A stretch of 32,455 nucleotides of DNA from the NCBI GenBank assembly GCA_028693565.1, contig JAQUVE010000016.1:1-32455 (forward strand), given 5' to 3'. The notes under the pieces were generated by a model that saw only the letters and a program-made list of their open reading frames with translations, made no database searches and was not told the origin of the DNA. The position numbers and the translations under genes were made by a program. The DNA is from Sulfurospirillaceae bacterium. GTDB lineage: Bacteria; Campylobacterota; Campylobacteria; Campylobacterales; Sulfurospirillaceae. This document shows positions 31,707 to 32,455 of the stretch, in pieces. Each line of letters starts with the position of its first letter. The first letter of the stretch is position 1.

Positions 31707-32234
31707 GACAATACTTCGGCTTTTTGGAGTCTCCAAAAATTCTACATGTGAGACTTCAATGCCCAATTTTTCCATTTTAGCTTGAATGATATGCATAAGC
31801 CATGTTGAGATATTCTCACTCGTTGGTACGAAATCAACGATGATATAGCCCTCATACATCTCAAAAATATGACTTGGTTCATCTTTGATACGATTTAAAT
31901 CAGGTGTTTGGTAGCCACTTTCGTGTGTGATAAGTTGTTGTTTATCGTGATAATGGGGCAATAACGTTTCAAAAAGTGGATCATGAATATCAATAATAAA
32001 TTTATGATCTAGCGTACTGTCTAAAAAGAGTTTAAACCAATTGAGATGATTAAAGTCTGTCACCATGCCATTTTTTAGCTCACCACTTTGCAAATAAACA
32101 ATGATTTTGCCTTGATGTCCATGCAGATGCCGACATGCTAAACACCCACTTAGTGAAAATTCTGGGTGTAATTCTTGCGACCAAACACGATGCCCATAAC
32201 AAAAATCAAACTCTTTACTTATTTGCCAAATCAT
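31698..32234 (-). CDS. queD: 6-pyruvoyl-tetrahydropterin synthase/QueD family protein
   Basis: The 178-residue protein has the QueD zinc site His15 (YGHRV), His38 and His40 (HLHGH), with Cys34 three residues before as the likely catalytic Cys (C-x3-H-G-H). LDHKF (Asp76-His77) and PTSEN (Glu141) complete the active site. It would make 6-carboxytetrahydropterin for queuosine synthesis. It is about 55 residues longer than E. coli QueD, with an insertion around 86-125 and an extra CLAC motif (Cys31, Cys34). AGGAAATG is the start region. It is convergent with dut. Confidence 0.9.
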   Translation of the reverse strand: MIWQISKEFDFCYGHRVWSQELHPEFSLSGCLACRHLHGHQGKIIVYLQSGELKNGMVTDFNHLNWFKLFLDSTLDHKFIIDIHDPLFETLLPHYHDKQQLITHESGYQTPDLNRIKDEPSHIFEMYEGYIIVDFVPTSENISTWLMHIIQAKMEKLGIEVSHVEFLETPKSRSIVYK

Positions 32235-32331
32235 TTCCTATAACCTTTGTTTTAATACTTAAATGATACCTAAAAAGAGATATAAAAAAAATTCTTATTC
32301 ATTTTTTTAGTGAAACTATATTATGATAAAC

Positions 32332-32455
32332 TCAACTTTCGCACATAAAACCTAACTCTTTCTTCGTGTAAGCACCGATGGCTGTGATGATTTGGTGTAA
32401 TTCTTTATTGCTCTTGAAATTATCGCTGATATTAGCTATGTTGGTGAGGATTTGC
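32332..32455 (-). CDS. 3' end of an unidentified gene (truncated by window edge)
   Basis: An open minus-strand frame enters from the right edge and encodes the last 40 residues of a protein, containing NIANISDNFKSNKELHQ and ending GFMCES before TGA (32332-32334). The helical, charged tail is clearly protein-like, and the frame stays open while the others have stops. I do not recognise the family. The 97-base gap to queD (32235-32331) is very AT-rich and may hold the queD promoter. Confidence 0.6.
   Translation of the reverse strand, partial: QILTNIANISDNFKSNKELHQIITAIGAYTKKELGFMCES

Overview
The window looks like chromosomal DNA of a free-living Campylobacterota (Epsilonproteobacteria), most likely Sulfurospirillum or a close relative. 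The genome is AT-rich and tightly packed. Many promoters have an extended -10 (TGATATAAT) with no clear -35. The gene content fits the lineage: AddA, a CadF-type OmpA protein, a single-chain pyruvate:flavodoxin/ferredoxin oxidoreductase, an all-alpha dimeric dUTPase and LuxS. The genus is inferred; no rRNA or other marker gene is present to prove it. I see no tRNA, rRNA, CRISPR array, insertion sequence or prophage.

Layout. 1-3.3 kb: 3' part of addA, then rplM-rpsI, closed by a strong terminator. 3.4-12 kb: an accessory stretch with a GNAT acetyltransferase, a small membrane protein, a lipoprotein plus a secreted protein carrying five CG-x3-C motifs, purT with a DUF523 gene, an Fe-alcohol dehydrogenase, yjbR-tag, and a peptide-type solute-binding protein behind a structured leader. 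12-19.2 kb: CadF-like porin, MscS channel, DUF4197 protein, HAD phosphatase and the 1185-residue PFOR. From memory, addA-rplM-rpsI-cadF-HAD-PFOR is also the order in Campylobacter jejuni, so the accessory genes look inserted into a conserved backbone.

19.2-26.5 kb (mostly minus strand): a 64-residue zinc-ribbon protein, a branched intergenic hairpin element, a translationally coupled operon of a Na/Pi-cotransporter (PhoU-tailed), a small coiled-coil protein and a lipoprotein; then plus-strand luxS; then a YbhGFS-like efflux operon (HlyD, ATPase, permease) ending in a yhbP-like gene. 26.5-32.4 kb: an exported rhodanese, a bacteriohemerythrin, a coupled run phoH(PIN) - LpxH-like phosphoesterase - patatin - dut, a QueD-family gene, and the 3' end of one more minus-strand gene cut by the window edge.

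The genes are mostly housekeeping and envelope functions. The least explained items are the Cys-repeat/lipoprotein pair (4.2-6.2 kb), the NptA-associated coiled-coil and lipoprotein (19.6-20.6 kb), the two-hairpin leader at 10.44-10.49 kb and the branched element at 19.5 kb. Convergent gene pairs here repeatedly place one or both stop codons inside a perfect palindrome.
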